From Desulfocapsa sp. (GTDB lineage: Bacteria > Desulfobacterota > Desulfobulbia > Desulfobulbales > Desulfocapsaceae): DNA of 64,000 nt. Shown one piece after another: positions 44,244 to 53,158 of this stretch (position 1 is the first letter of the stretch; the number at the start of each line of letters is the position of its first letter). The position numbers and the translations under genes are program-made. Where the stretch lies: positions 62,001 through 126,000 of the forward strand of contig JAFLJS010000039.1 in NCBI GenBank assembly GCA_022712895.1. Reading direction: 5' to 3'. Below the pieces are notes generated by a model. It did not search any database, was not told where the DNA came from, and worked only from the letters and a program-made list of their open reading frames with translations.

Positions 44244-46166
44244 TTATTTGTTCGCTTTTGCCGATGGAAAGAGGCTCATATCCGTGTGTGGCAGAAAAAG
44301 AGCTGCCATATAATGATTCATAAAATCCGGATTTTCTGAAAGCTCCATATTGGTCATCAGCGTTCGGACAGCAACCCGCTCACGGAAACGACTGTGGTTA
44401 GTGAGGCTGATCTGGCAACCAAGCATTGAGGCATTGCCCAGATAAAAGAATTTATCCCGGTCAATATCGGGCAGCAGGCCGATGCAGATGGCTCGTTCAA
44501 GATCGATGTAGGCACCAAAGTTTCCGGCAAGGATTACCCGGTCAAGATCATTAAAAGTGAGGCCCACAGACTCCAGTAAAGTCTGGTATCCTGCATACAT
44601 GGCACCTTTGGCTCGAATCAGGTTGTCAAGATCCACCTCGGTAATCACGATATCTTCGCCGATCATGGAATCCCGGCCCCAGGCAAGCACGTATTCCCAG
44701 CGGTTTCCTCCTTCCCGAATACGAGGGTGATTAAGAGTCTGATTGAATTTTCCCTGAGGATCAATAACACCTGCATCCAGGAGTTCAGATACAATGGAGA
44801 TAAGACCAGAACCACATATTCCTCTGGGCTTGGTGTTCCCAATGGTGACAACCATGGGATCAAAGGTTTCCGGGTGAATCTGGAAATTCTCAATGGCTCC
44901 TTGACTGGCACGCATTCCGTATCCGATGCCACCACCTTCAAAGGCTGGCCCTGCGGAGCAGGCAGCACAGACCAACCAGTCCTTGTTGCCGATTACAATC
45001 TCACCGTTGGTGCCAATGTCAATAAATAGTGAAATTTCTTCACTTTTTTGCATCTGGCAGGCATGTACGCCAGCCACAATATCACCGCCCACATAAGAGG
45101 AGATACAGGGGTAGAGAAACATGCGTACAGAAGGATGGGCCATGATACCCAGCCCTGCGGCTTTAGTAAGTGGAAACTGGCTGACACTTGGAACGTAGGG
45201 AGCTTCACGCAAAAATTTGGGATTAATGGCCAGCATCAAGTGGGCCATAACCGTATTTCCAGCAGTCATGATGTAACTAATATCACTGGGGCTGATAATC
45301 ATTTTTTTGCACACCTCATCAATAATATTATTGATGGTGTATACAACTTTTTCCTGTAATGCCTTCAGGCCGCCGGGGCGCTGGGAGTAGATCATTCGGG
45401 CGATAACATCTTCGCCGTATCCGATCTGTGAGTTATAGCCGGAGCCCTCTGCAATGATTTTACCGGTATTCAGATCAATCAGAACACCACTGCAGGTGGT
45501 GGTTCCGATATCAACAGCAAGACCATAGAGTCTGTCAGTAGTATCCCCTGCTTCCACAGCAATAATACGATCCGGCTCATCCTTGCGTTTGCCGTGCAGC
45601 AAAATAACAGTGACTTCCCACTCTGCTTCACGGAGGGCTTCGGAAAGTTCGTGGATCAGTTCAGGATGGTCATAACTTGGTTCCGGACTGTCCGGTCTTT
45701 TATTTTTGATAGAGCGCATAAGGCGCTGCATATCCGATATATTATCTTCAAGGGTTGGCGGAGGAACTTTTAAGAACAGTTTGCCAACAGGCGGATCCAC
45801 ATCCCATGTTCCAACAAGAGATTCAAGGGATTTAGCTGAAATTGAACGGGTGGTTTTAGGTGCACGTTTCAGAGCCTTGCCATCAGCTTTGACCATATCA
45901 GGGATACGGACAGTTATGTCTGAATTGACTGTTGCTTTACAGGCCAGCCGAATTCCCTTTTTATACTCATCTGCTTTGAGGCTGGCGGCGTTGTCTGAGA
46001 CAACGTCACCTTTTTCCATCTGCACTTTACATTTTCCACAAACACCGTCACCACCGCAGTAGGCATGGATGTAAATACCGGCGGCAGCAGCGGCAGTAAG
46101 AAGGTTTTCTCCGTCCTCAACAGTAACGTGGACGTCGTCTGGTAAAAAATGTATATTATGTTCCAT
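44244..46166 (-). CDS. acsV: Corrinoid protein reductive activator (RACo/AcsV type)
   Basis: A 640-residue ATP-dependent activator that re-reduces Co(II) corrinoid proteins. The N-terminal 2Fe-2S ferredoxin domain has CGGDGVCGKC plus the later cysteine in RLACKA. A linker (about 90-205) follows, then an ASKHA-type ATPase domain (DUF4445) with AVDIGTTTCSGVLID, DIGTNGEIVIG, ACSAGPAFEGGGI and GNFGAYIDLERA. RamA-type activators have C-terminal ferredoxin clusters, which are absent here, so RACo/AcsV fits better. The partner is probably the CoFeSP served by the acsE-like enzyme. Confidence 0.86.
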   Translation of the reverse strand: MEHNIHFLPDDVHVTVEDGENLLTAAAAAGIYIHAYCGGDGVCGKCKVQMEKGDVVSDNAASLKADEYKKGIRLACKATVNSDITVRIPDMVKADGKALKRAPKTTRSISAKSLESLVGTWDVDPPVGKLFLKVPPPTLEDNISDMQRLMRSIKNKRPDSPEPSYDHPELIHELSEALREAEWEVTVILLHGKRKDEPDRIIAVEAGDTTDRLYGLAVDIGTTTCSGVLIDLNTGKIIAEGSGYNSQIGYGEDVIARMIYSQRPGGLKALQEKVVYTINNIIDEVCKKMIISPSDISYIMTAGNTVMAHLMLAINPKFLREAPYVPSVSQFPLTKAAGLGIMAHPSVRMFLYPCISSYVGGDIVAGVHACQMQKSEEISLFIDIGTNGEIVIGNKDWLVCAACSAGPAFEGGGIGYGMRASQGAIENFQIHPETFDPMVVTIGNTKPRGICGSGLISIVSELLDAGVIDPQGKFNQTLNHPRIREGGNRWEYVLAWGRDSMIGEDIVITEVDLDNLIRAKGAMYAGYQTLLESVGLTFNDLDRVILAGNFGAYIDLERAICIGLLPDIDRDKFFYLGNASMLGCQISLTNHSRFRERVAVRTLMTNMELSENPDFMNHYMAALFLPHTDMSLFPSAKANK

Positions 46167-46276
46167 GAAATTTCGTATCCTGTCAGCTCACAATGAAGGG
46201 TAAAAGTCAGGCTAAAAGTAACAGGATGCCCCACCATGTCAAGAAATATTACTTATAATATATATAAACAAAATTG

Positions 46277-47203
46277 ATGGCGACTGAAAATATGAAAGAA
46301 GAAAATGAAAGTCTTTGCTGGCTTACCGCCACTATAATTTTGAATCCCATTCTTGAGGAGGCTGTTGTCGATTTTCTGGTTGGCGTTATGGCAGGAGCTG
46401 TCGAGCAAACAGTGAATGATAAAAATCAGGATCTTACGTTAAACGTCTATTTTGAAGAGAAAGATCAGAGTAAGCAATTACGAGCCAATCTGCAGGCAAA
46501 GGTAGAACAGCAGTTAAGTGAACTGGCAGATATTTTTCGGGTGGAGATACCAGAAATCAGCTGGGATCTGATCGAAGATCAGGACTGGTCGAGCAACTGG
46601 AAAGTACATTTTAAACCCTTTACTATCACCAGAGGACTTACCATCGTTCCCACCTGGGAGGAGTATCAGCCGGAAGAAAATGAGCAGGTGATCATCATGG
46701 ATCCAGGTATGGCTTTTGGCACCGGACACCATGCAACGACCAGTATGTCCCTTGATCTTTTACGAAAAGTTGTGACAAGCAGTGGTGGAGACATTTCTGT
46801 TCTGGATGTTGGTTGTGGAACGGGAATTCTTGGTATGGGTGCTGCCCTGTTCGGTGCTGATAAAGTATTGGGAATCGATAACGATCCCGAGGCTGTACGG
46901 GTTGCCATTGAAAATGTGGCATTAAATGAGGGTGCTGCCAGTATGGAGGTTACCCAGACCCCCTTGCAAGACCTGAAAGAATCTTTTGGCTGCATTGTGG
47001 CCAATATTATTCACGATGTGCTGCTCACCATGAAGGACGATTTTTATCGTCTGTTGCCTCAGAATGGTGATTTGATTTTGTCGGGAATATTACACGGGGA
47101 GCAGGAGCAAAATATCATAAAGCAGTTTGAAGGGGCCGGTTTTGTCTTTTTGGCAAAAGAGCAGCTGGAGGAGTGGGCTGCCCTTCATCTACGGAAAACA
47201 TAA
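46277..47203 (+). CDS. prmA: Ribosomal protein L11 methyltransferase
   Basis: A 308-residue class I SAM methyltransferase that trimethylates ribosomal protein L11. The N-terminal substrate-recognition domain (about 1-110) includes DQDWSSNWK. The SAM site is VLDVGCGTGILGMGA, then GIDNDPEAV, and ANIIHDVLL near the catalytic region; PGMAFGTGHHATT is a PrmA hallmark. ATG 46277 is used here, with TTG 46274 and ATG 46292 as alternatives; none has a clear Shine-Dalgarno. A TATAAT box at 46254-46259 lies unusually close, suggesting a short leader. Its stop codon directly abuts that of the opposing PilZ gene. Confidence 0.92.
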   Translation: MATENMKEENESLCWLTATIILNPILEEAVVDFLVGVMAGAVEQTVNDKNQDLTLNVYFEEKDQSKQLRANLQAKVEQQLSELADIFRVEIPEISWDLIEDQDWSSNWKVHFKPFTITRGLTIVPTWEEYQPEENEQVIIMDPGMAFGTGHHATTSMSLDLLRKVVTSSGGDISVLDVGCGTGILGMGAALFGADKVLGIDNDPEAVRVAIENVALNEGAASMEVTQTPLQDLKESFGCIVANIIHDVLLTMKDDFYRLLPQNGDLILSGILHGEQEQNIIKQFEGAGFVFLAKEQLEEWAALHLRKT

Positions 47204-47590
47204 TTACTTTTCTGTTGGGGATTGATCACTGGTTTCCATGGGGCTGATCTGATAATTTTCATCAAACATAATACCCATTCCACCTGTATCATGCCGCGCA
47301 ACAATACCAGAGGCATTGATCCAGACCCGTTTACTCTTCCATGATTTCAAGGTTTCAAGAGAGAGAATAAATTTCAGGGTTTGCAGATCTTCTAAAGAGA
47401 GTAGAAATTCGAGAGACACTTTGCTGGCCAGGGGTAAGGGGGTATCGGTTTCAACAAAAGCTCCACCAGTACTGATATTGGCAGTGCGAAACGCCATCAT
47501 CGGAGTTTTGCCAGACAGTGTCTCCGCTGTTATTTTACACTGTATTCGCATGGAATACCGTGGATGTGCCCGCTGTTCGTGTTCTGCCAT
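47204..47590 (-). CDS. Stand-alone PilZ domain protein
   Basis: A 128-residue single-domain PilZ protein. The c-di-GMP switch RxxxR is seen as ERAHPRYSMR near residues 5-14, followed by TANISTGGAFVET, which matches the (D/N)xSxxG motif. It is likely a cytoplasmic c-di-GMP receptor. It lies 14 bp after the NolW-like gene on the same strand and abuts prmA without any intergenic base. Confidence 0.78.
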   Translation of the reverse strand: MAEHEQRAHPRYSMRIQCKITAETLSGKTPMMAFRTANISTGGAFVETDTPLPLASKVSLEFLLSLEDLQTLKFILSLETLKSWKSKRVWINASGIVARHDTGGMGIMFDENYQISPMETSDQSPTEK

Positions 47591-47604
47591 TCTTTACTCC
47601 TCTA

Positions 47605-48339
47605 TCACTGGATATCTGCTTTTATTTTTATCAGGAAAGTATTCTTTCGGTCCAGGTCTCTGGTGGATAAAATGGTTGCGAGTATATCTGAATTATAGGT
47701 GTTTATACTATTTATGCCACCGATGTCCACCCATTGGGCGTGAGGTACTGTAACCTGTGTTGCAGCTTCCACAAAACGAAAACTGTCTGTTCTGCCATTT
47801 TCCATCCAGCTGATTCTGGGTGTTACCGTGACAATCACCTTATCTCCAACAGCCACCGGCATTACTTCCATTCCGGTTTCCAGCGTTCTCGTTTCTTTTA
47901 GATAGATTGGAATAGCGTAACGTCTACAGAGCACAAGCCACTGGTCGGTAAGGGCGACCTCACGGGCCATTCTGATATACCCACTGCTTCCAGAAGAGAC
48001 AGTGACAAAAGCATTTTCCCTGCTCTTTCTAGTGGATAAGTGTCTACCAGACCTTTCTCCACTTCCGCCAAAACTCATCTGCACCCGTATCTGTGGAACT
48101 GGCTGATCAGAAGAGAGGAGCAATACTCTGACTGTTTGGAGAACTTCAGGGGTATCGTTTACAACTATTGTGTTACCGATGTTATCTGCGACTGCCCTTC
48201 CTTGTGGTGATAAGGCTGATTGTACCACTGGCAGGATTTCTGTCGCCAGACGATGTGTAACTCTGAATATTTCCGAACCCGCAAAACTGTTTCCTGCAAG
48301 CTGGAATAAAAGAAAGAACAGCACTGTTTTTATTCGCAA
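47605..48339 (-). CDS. Exported NolW/secretin-N-domain-like protein
   Basis: About 244 residues. After a signal peptide (LRIKTVLFFLLFQLAGNSFA) comes FRVTHRLATEILPVVQSALSP and TIVVNDTPEVLQTVRVLLL, the fold of secretin N1/N3 ring domains. The rest has IPIYLKETRTLETG and VIVTVTPRISW, recalling the start of a secretin barrel domain, but the protein is far too short for a full secretin. The TTG at 48339 is preferred: GGGAG lies 6 nt upstream and the signal peptide begins there; the ATG at 48453 would add 38 hydrophilic residues. A periplasmic pilus/secretion role is possible. Confidence 0.65.
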   Translation of the reverse strand: MRIKTVLFFLLFQLAGNSFAGSEIFRVTHRLATEILPVVQSALSPQGRAVADNIGNTIVVNDTPEVLQTVRVLLLSSDQPVPQIRVQMSFGGSGERSGRHLSTRKSRENAFVTVSSGSSGYIRMAREVALTDQWLVLCRRYAIPIYLKETRTLETGMEVMPVAVGDKVIVTVTPRISWMENGRTDSFRFVEAATQVTVPHAQWVDIGGINSINTYNSDILATILSTRDLDRKNTFLIKIKADIQ

Positions 48340-48615
48340 AATAGTCTCCCTGAGACTTATGCTATCGTTTTCACAAATAGAAGGCAAATATTTCCTGACG
48401 AAAATTTTCTTTTCTTTTGCGCTGGGATGATTTTTGTGGAAAGATGCATGCAACTATTCAGGAGTATCACATCTTTGTATACTCTGGCTGCTTTGTATGG
48501 AAAGACCACTATTCCAGCAGCTTGCCTACGTAGAGATAAGAAATTATTTAACAGCTAGAGGGCGATATTTTACTTATCGATACGCCAGGATATCTCAATT
48601 CAACTCCAAAATGAT

Positions 48616-49350
48616 ATGCGCCGATTTTTTATAGACCCTGAGACAGCAGTGAAAGAGACATTCTTTTTGTCTGAACAGGAATCACATCACCTGCAACGTG
48701 TTTTACGTTTGGCTGTAGGGAGTCCCCTGCAGTTATTGGATGGCAGAGGAAATGTGCATGATGCTGAGATTACAGAACTGGGCAAACTGGTTCAATTGAC
48801 AATTCTTGCTTCCCAATATGTAGAGCAGGACGCTATCCCTCTGCGGGTGTGTCAGAGCCTCTTAAAGGGGCAGAAAATGGAGCTTCTGATACAGAAATGT
48901 ACAGAGCTTGGGGTCAGTGAATTTACTCCGTTTTACAGCGAACGGAGTCAGCTCAAAAAGAAAGAACTTTCTAAAATCACAAAAAAATATGACCGCTGGC
49001 AGCGTATAATTGAAGAGGCGTGCAAGCAGTGCGGCACTCCCTGGGCCATGACGCTAAAGCCATTGCTCTCCTTTGAAGAAATGCTGGAAGAAAGCGAACA
49101 GGATGTACAAAATATACTTTTCTGGGAAGAGGAGAATAGCCGGAATACTTTGCACACCTCTCCTCTACAGAAAACTCCTGGGGGGATAGAGCTCGTCTTT
49201 GGTCCAGAAGGTGGCTTTCCCCGTGAGGAAGTTGATGCGGCAGCAGATGCCGCTTTTCAGGTCCTCTCCCTTGGTCCCCGAATTTTAAAGGCTGAAACAG
49301 CAAATATTGCAGCTGTTGCAATTGTTCAGCATCTGCTTCACAATATGTAA
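48616..49350 (+). CDS. rsmE: 16S rRNA (uracil1498-N3)-methyltransferase
   Basis: A 244-residue SPOUT-class methyltransferase, usual length. The N-terminal PUA-like segment has HHLQRVLRL; the SAM-binding knot is FGPEGGFPREE and LSLGPRILKAETA, both diagnostic of RsmE. It methylates U1498 near the decoding centre of 16S rRNA. ATG 48616 begins MRRFFI as in homologues. It is transcribed divergently from the NolW-like gene and is not followed by a clear terminator. Confidence 0.93.
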   Translation: MRRFFIDPETAVKETFFLSEQESHHLQRVLRLAVGSPLQLLDGRGNVHDAEITELGKLVQLTILASQYVEQDAIPLRVCQSLLKGQKMELLIQKCTELGVSEFTPFYSERSQLKKKELSKITKKYDRWQRIIEEACKQCGTPWAMTLKPLLSFEEMLEESEQDVQNILFWEEENSRNTLHTSPLQKTPGGIELVFGPEGGFPREEVDAAADAAFQVLSLGPRILKAETANIAAVAIVQHLLHNM

Positions 49351-49450
49351 AATGGACTTGCCAGTACTGTTTTATCCTTCCCATGCAATAAGTTGCTCTG
49401 TTCACGCCTCAGATAGTCAGTCACCAAAAGTTCAACCTAAACTATAATAT

Positions 49451-50007
49451 TTGACAAAGGCTTTTGAAAAAGCGGATTCCTGGTCTGTTGACGGGCACAA
49501 AACACTGAACGCACCCTATGATTGTGGCATTATTCTGTGTAAATATCCCCTTGCGCTGACTGGTGCCATGCAGGCAAGTGGATCTTACATTCAATACAGT
49601 GATGAACGTGATGAATGGCCTATGTACCAGAAATGTCAAGACGAGCCAGGAGTGTTGAATTATGGGCAACTTTAAAAGCACCGGGGCGTACAGGCATCGA
49701 AGATCTGGTTGACTCCTTGCACCAGTATGCTAAACACTTTGCTGGTGAATTGCAAAAACAGGGATTTCAGATTTGCAATGAAGTTGTTTTTAATCAGGTT
49801 CTCGTTGCCTGCGATCACGCTGAGCAGACCAGAACAACCCTCGAAAATATACAACAATCAGGCGATTGCTGGTGTGGCGGTGCTATTTGGCAGGGCCAGC
49901 CGGTTATCAGGGTCAGTGTTTGTTCATGGCGAACCGACGAGGCCGATATTAATGAGTCAGTGGCTGTTTTTGTGAAGGCAAGGATGGCGGCTAGAGCCAC
50001 TTCCTAA
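49451..50007 (+). pseudogene. PLP-dependent decarboxylase pseudogene, C-terminal half
   Basis: Two overlapping frames read as one group II-type PLP decarboxylase. The first gives FEKADSWSVDGHKTLNAPYD, with the PLP lysine after His, and ends at YIQYSDERDEWPM. A frameshift near 49615 leads to YVPEMSRRARSVELWATLK, GFQICNEVVFNQVLV, CWCGGAIWQGQPVIRVSV and SWRTDEADI. The N-terminal half of about 200 residues is absent; the DNA between rsmE and 49450 holds no trace. Truncation plus frameshift mark it as non-functional. Confidence 0.83.
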
Positions 50008-50016
50008 GGAAATAAT

Positions 50017-51186
50017 GTGAGTAGTCCGCCCCTCTCTTCGGCGATCAAAGGAATACTGTTTCTTAGTGGACTCTTTTTCCTGAATTTTATCTCCCGTGTG
50101 ATCTTCTCACCACTGTTGCCTGTTATTGAGCAGGAGATGGGGCTTGATCATACTCGCTCGGGCTCGCTCTTTCTCTTTTTGTCCCTTGGCTATTTTTTGT
50201 CGGTCCTGTCTTCTGGATTTATTTCAAGCAAAATTAACCACAAACGTTCCATTGTCCTTTCCTGTCTTCTGCTTGGTTGTGTCCTTTTAGTGCTTGGACA
50301 AAGCAGCACGTTGCTGGGTTTGCAGCTATGTCTTTTTGGAATAGGAATTTCGGCTGGAATTTACTTTCCTTCAGCACTGGCCACCATCTCCTTTCTGGTT
50401 CCCTCGGCCTTTCTGGCGAGAGGGATTGCAATTCATGAACTTGCTCCCAATGCTGCTTTTGTCAGCGCTCCCCTGCTTAGCGACTTTTTTCTGCGTTATC
50501 TCTCCTGGCGTGCAGGGTTTGCATTTTTAGGAGTGTTGCTTATTGTCGGTGCTTTGCTCTATGGGATTTTTTCGAAGGGTTGCCCTGAAAAAGGACGAGC
50601 TCCTGACCTGAAGGCATTACTTAGCTTTTTCCGCATGCCCGCCTTTTGGGGCATGATGCTGCTCTTTTCATTGGCCATTGGAGCCACACACGGCATCTAT
50701 TCCATGGCTGCACTTTTTCTGATCAATGATCATGGAATGGATCAGGAAGGGGCAAACAGGCTGCTGGCCTTTTCACGGCTCAGTTCTATTGTTATGCCCA
50801 TTGCAGGAGGCTGGTTCGCGGACAAGTTTGGTCAGCAGCGTACCATGGGCCTGGTTCTTTTGCTGACAGGTTTGTGTACAGTAATGATGGGAGTAGTTGA
50901 GAGCGGGCCGTGGTTGATTTATTTTGTGGTGGCCCAACCTCTGTTTGCGGTCTGTTTTTTTTCAGCCGGATTTGCTGTACTGTCGAGACTGGGGGCCCAC
51001 GAATTTGGAAATCTTGCAATAACACTCTGCTTGCCATTTGCTTTTCTGTTGGGGGCGGGACTGGTGCCAGCGCTTATTGGCTGGATTGGTGATAGAGCAA
51101 GTATCGGTTCAGGATTTGTGGCGATGGGGGGAGTTATGGTTATTGCCGGTACTGTCTCATATATGGTCACACGGAAACAGGGATGA
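50017..51186 (+). CDS. Major facilitator superfamily transporter
   Basis: A 389-residue inner-membrane transporter with about twelve hydrophobic helices in two halves. The loop 2-3 region FISSKINHKR corresponds to the MFS signature, and GGWFADKFGQQR in the second half repeats it. Substrate is unknown; the family background suggests drug, nitrate/nitrite or organic-anion carriers. GTG start at 50017 with AAGGAA 6 nt upstream. It follows the dead decarboxylase by 9 bp, so it may once have shared its transcript. A terminator overlaps its stop codon. Confidence 0.8.
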   Translation: MSSPPLSSAIKGILFLSGLFFLNFISRVIFSPLLPVIEQEMGLDHTRSGSLFLFLSLGYFLSVLSSGFISSKINHKRSIVLSCLLLGCVLLVLGQSSTLLGLQLCLFGIGISAGIYFPSALATISFLVPSAFLARGIAIHELAPNAAFVSAPLLSDFFLRYLSWRAGFAFLGVLLIVGALLYGIFSKGCPEKGRAPDLKALLSFFRMPAFWGMMLLFSLAIGATHGIYSMAALFLINDHGMDQEGANRLLAFSRLSSIVMPIAGGWFADKFGQQRTMGLVLLLTGLCTVMMGVVESGPWLIYFVVAQPLFAVCFFSAGFAVLSRLGAHEFGNLAITLCLPFAFLLGAGLVPALIGWIGDRASIGSGFVAMGGVMVIAGTVSYMVTRKQG

Positions 51187-51207
51187 TCTGTTAATCATCC
51201 CCGTTTT
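51180..51207 (+). terminator. Terminator overlapping the MFS stop codon
   Basis: GGGATGAT (51180-51187) pairs perfectly with ATCATCCC (51194-51201) across a six-base loop and is followed by CGTTTT. The stem contains the TGA stop. From 51208 to 51411 no gene or clear element was seen. Confidence 0.75.
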
Positions 51208-51411
51208 AGGTTGAAATCTTTTCAAGCAGTGTTCAATACTGCAAAAATCTAATTCCATATGAATAAATAGATACGACTCTTCGGATTCAGTGGCTTCGTT
51301 GTTAAATAATTCCCGCATTCTGCATCTACTTCAGTAAAGTCACTTTTTTCTATATCCTTTGTCTTTGATCAAATCGTTACCCTGTCCCCCTGGACAATCG
51401 GGACAATTATA

Positions 51412-52035
51412 TCATAGAGGCGTAAGCATACCCTCCCGTTCAATAAAGCTTAAAATATCATCTACACCTTCTCCAGTTTTCATGTTTGTGAAAATATATG
51501 GGCTGTCACCTCGCATTCTTTTTGTATCTGTCCTCATCACAGTAAGTGATGCACCCACCATTGGGGCCAAATCGATTTTGTTGATGACCAGCAGGTCGGA
51601 ACGGGTGATACCGGGGCCTCCTTTACGCGGAATTTTATCTCCGGCTGCCACATCAATCACATAAATTGCAAGGTCCGCCAGTTCAGGGCTGAAGGTGGCG
51701 CTTAAATTATCACCACCACTCTCAATAATAATTAGATCCAAATCAGGAAACATCTGGATGAAATCATCCACTGCGGCAAGGTTCATTGAGGCATCTTCAC
51801 GGATGGCCGTATGAGGACATCCGCCTGTCTCTACACCTATAATCCGTTCTGCTGGCAAAGCCTTACTGCGTGTAAGAAATTCGGCATCTTCGCGGGTGTA
51901 GATGTCGTTGGTAATTACAGCAACCTGGTAATGATCACGCATTTTCTGGCATAAAGCATTAATAAGCGCAGTCTTTCCAGAGCCCACCGGGCCACCAATT
52001 CCGAGACGGAGAGGAGAGTTTTTTGTTTTTGTCAT
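51412..52035 (-). CDS. ureG: Urease accessory GTPase UreG
   Basis: A 207-residue SIMIBI GTPase that drives nickel insertion into urease. Landmarks are the P-loop [14 protein letters not shown], the nickel-binding [15 protein letters not shown] (conserved Cys-Pro-His), VIESGGDNL and the base-recognition NKID. Length is typical. It is the final gene of the urea operon, 11 bp after ureF. Confidence 0.96.
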   Translation of the reverse strand: MTKTKNSPLRLGIGGPVGSGKTALINALCQKMRDHYQVAVITNDIYTREDAEFLTRSKALPAERIIGVETGGCPHTAIREDASMNLAAVDDFIQMFPDLDLIIIESGGDNLSATFSPELADLAIYVIDVAAGDKIPRKGGPGITRSDLLVINKIDLAPMVGASLTVMRTDTKRMRGDSPYIFTNMKTGEGVDDILSFIEREGMLTPL

Positions 52036-52046
52036 GTTGTGTTCCT

Positions 52047-52721
52047 TCAGGATCGATAAAGTCGTGTGTATTGATTTTCGTGGAGGCTGCAGGCAATAGC
52101 CAGAGCTGAGCTTGCTGCGCCGATATCTATGTCTTGGATTTTCATTCCCCGGTCAACGATTTCCGGTATTATGGAACTTAGCTGAAGCAGTGAGCATTGC
52201 CCCTCTGTCTGGCCAAGAGGAATGATCTTGACTCCTGTTATGACTTGATTTTCTAACCAGGCCCATGTGTATCCAAGGGCAGTATCCCGAATAGTGATAT
52301 TCCACTCCACAGCAGCAAAGGCAAAACCTGCCAACTGACAATGGTCCAGAGTTTTTTTCAATTGTTCTGAGAGTTCAAGGCCAAGCCCCTGGAGTAACGT
52401 TGTCAGGGCACGGCCTCGGACTTGTTCTTCTTTTTGTAATTCGGAGCTTTCGCGGCTGGCCAGGAGTATGGCACACCAGTCTTCCAACTCCTTATACTGT
52501 TTGTTTTCTATGGAGGAATACATGCGGCATAAAATTGGAATATCAACATATGAAAGTGATTGCTGGAGCAGGTCACCCAGCCATTCCCTTAAGCTTGAAC
52601 TGTCACTAATCCATCCTGCATCCACCGCCCATTCCAGGCCTTGTGAATAACTGAAAGCCCCTGTAGGAAGTGTTGGGCTGACTAGGTGTAGCAGTCGTAA
52701 GAGAGAGTAGTTTTCACCCAT
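52047..52721 (-). CDS. ureF: Urease accessory protein UreF
   Basis: About 224 residues, all-helical; it bridges UreD and UreG and gates GTP hydrolysis and nickel delivery. It begins [27 protein letters not shown], which matches the UreF N-terminus. The ATG at 52721 overlaps the ureE stop (ATGGGTGA); an in-frame ATG at 52733 gives four more residues and the frame is open to 52766. The C-terminal [20 protein letters not shown] also fits the family. Confidence 0.9.
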   Translation of the reverse strand: MGENYSLLRLLHLVSPTLPTGAFSYSQGLEWAVDAGWISDSSSLREWLGDLLQQSLSYVDIPILCRMYSSIENKQYKELEDWCAILLASRESSELQKEEQVRGRALTTLLQGLGLELSEQLKKTLDHCQLAGFAFAAVEWNITIRDTALGYTWAWLENQVITGVKIIPLGQTEGQCSLLQLSSIIPEIVDRGMKIQDIDIGAASSALAIACSLHENQYTRLYRS

Positions 52722-53157
52722 GGCTATGGACATGTCCTTCACTATAGGCTCCGGTTTCCGGTTCAAAAGGAGCCTGCGTAATCACTGCTGTTAAGCCCAT
52801 GCTCTCAAGCATTGCATCAAGTACATGATCGTGCGGATAACGAACCTGTTGGTCTCTGATTTCCAAAGCCACATGGCGGTTACCAAGATGGTAGCAGATA
52901 CGGGCTAGTTCAAGTGGGTCGTTACAGGAAACAGTCGATACTGTTTCCTCGGCTGCCAGTACCTTGACTACAATATCAGCATCAGATACCAGGCAGTCAC
53001 CACCACGTAAGATGGTACCACGCTCTAAAAAGAGTCCAGCTTCTTCGCCATTGTCAAGTCGGACACGCTGACGACTTCTGGTTCGCTGTGGCCAGGTTAA
53101 GGTGAGCGTTGTTGTGACCTTGTTACATTTTTTTGTTTTACGAATGAATTGTATCAT
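52714..53157 (-). CDS. ureE: Urease nickel metallochaperone UreE
   Basis: About 147 residues. It has the N-terminal peptide-binding beta domain (TWPQRTRSRQRVRLDNGEEAGLFL) and the nickel-binding domain with CYHLGNRHVALEI and HDHVLDAML, where the conserved dimer-interface histidine lies. The C-terminus ends HVHSHG, a short histidine tail compared with the long one in Klebsiella. The start at 53157 comes 1 nt after the ureC stop; the longer open frame only repeats ureC sequence. It donates Ni2+ to UreG. Confidence 0.92.
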   Translation of the reverse strand: MIQFIRKTKKCNKVTTTLTLTWPQRTRSRQRVRLDNGEEAGLFLERGTILRGGDCLVSDADIVVKVLAAEETVSTVSCNDPLELARICYHLGNRHVALEIRDQQVRYPHDHVLDAMLESMGLTAVITQAPFEPETGAYSEGHVHSHG

Positions 53158-53158
53158 A

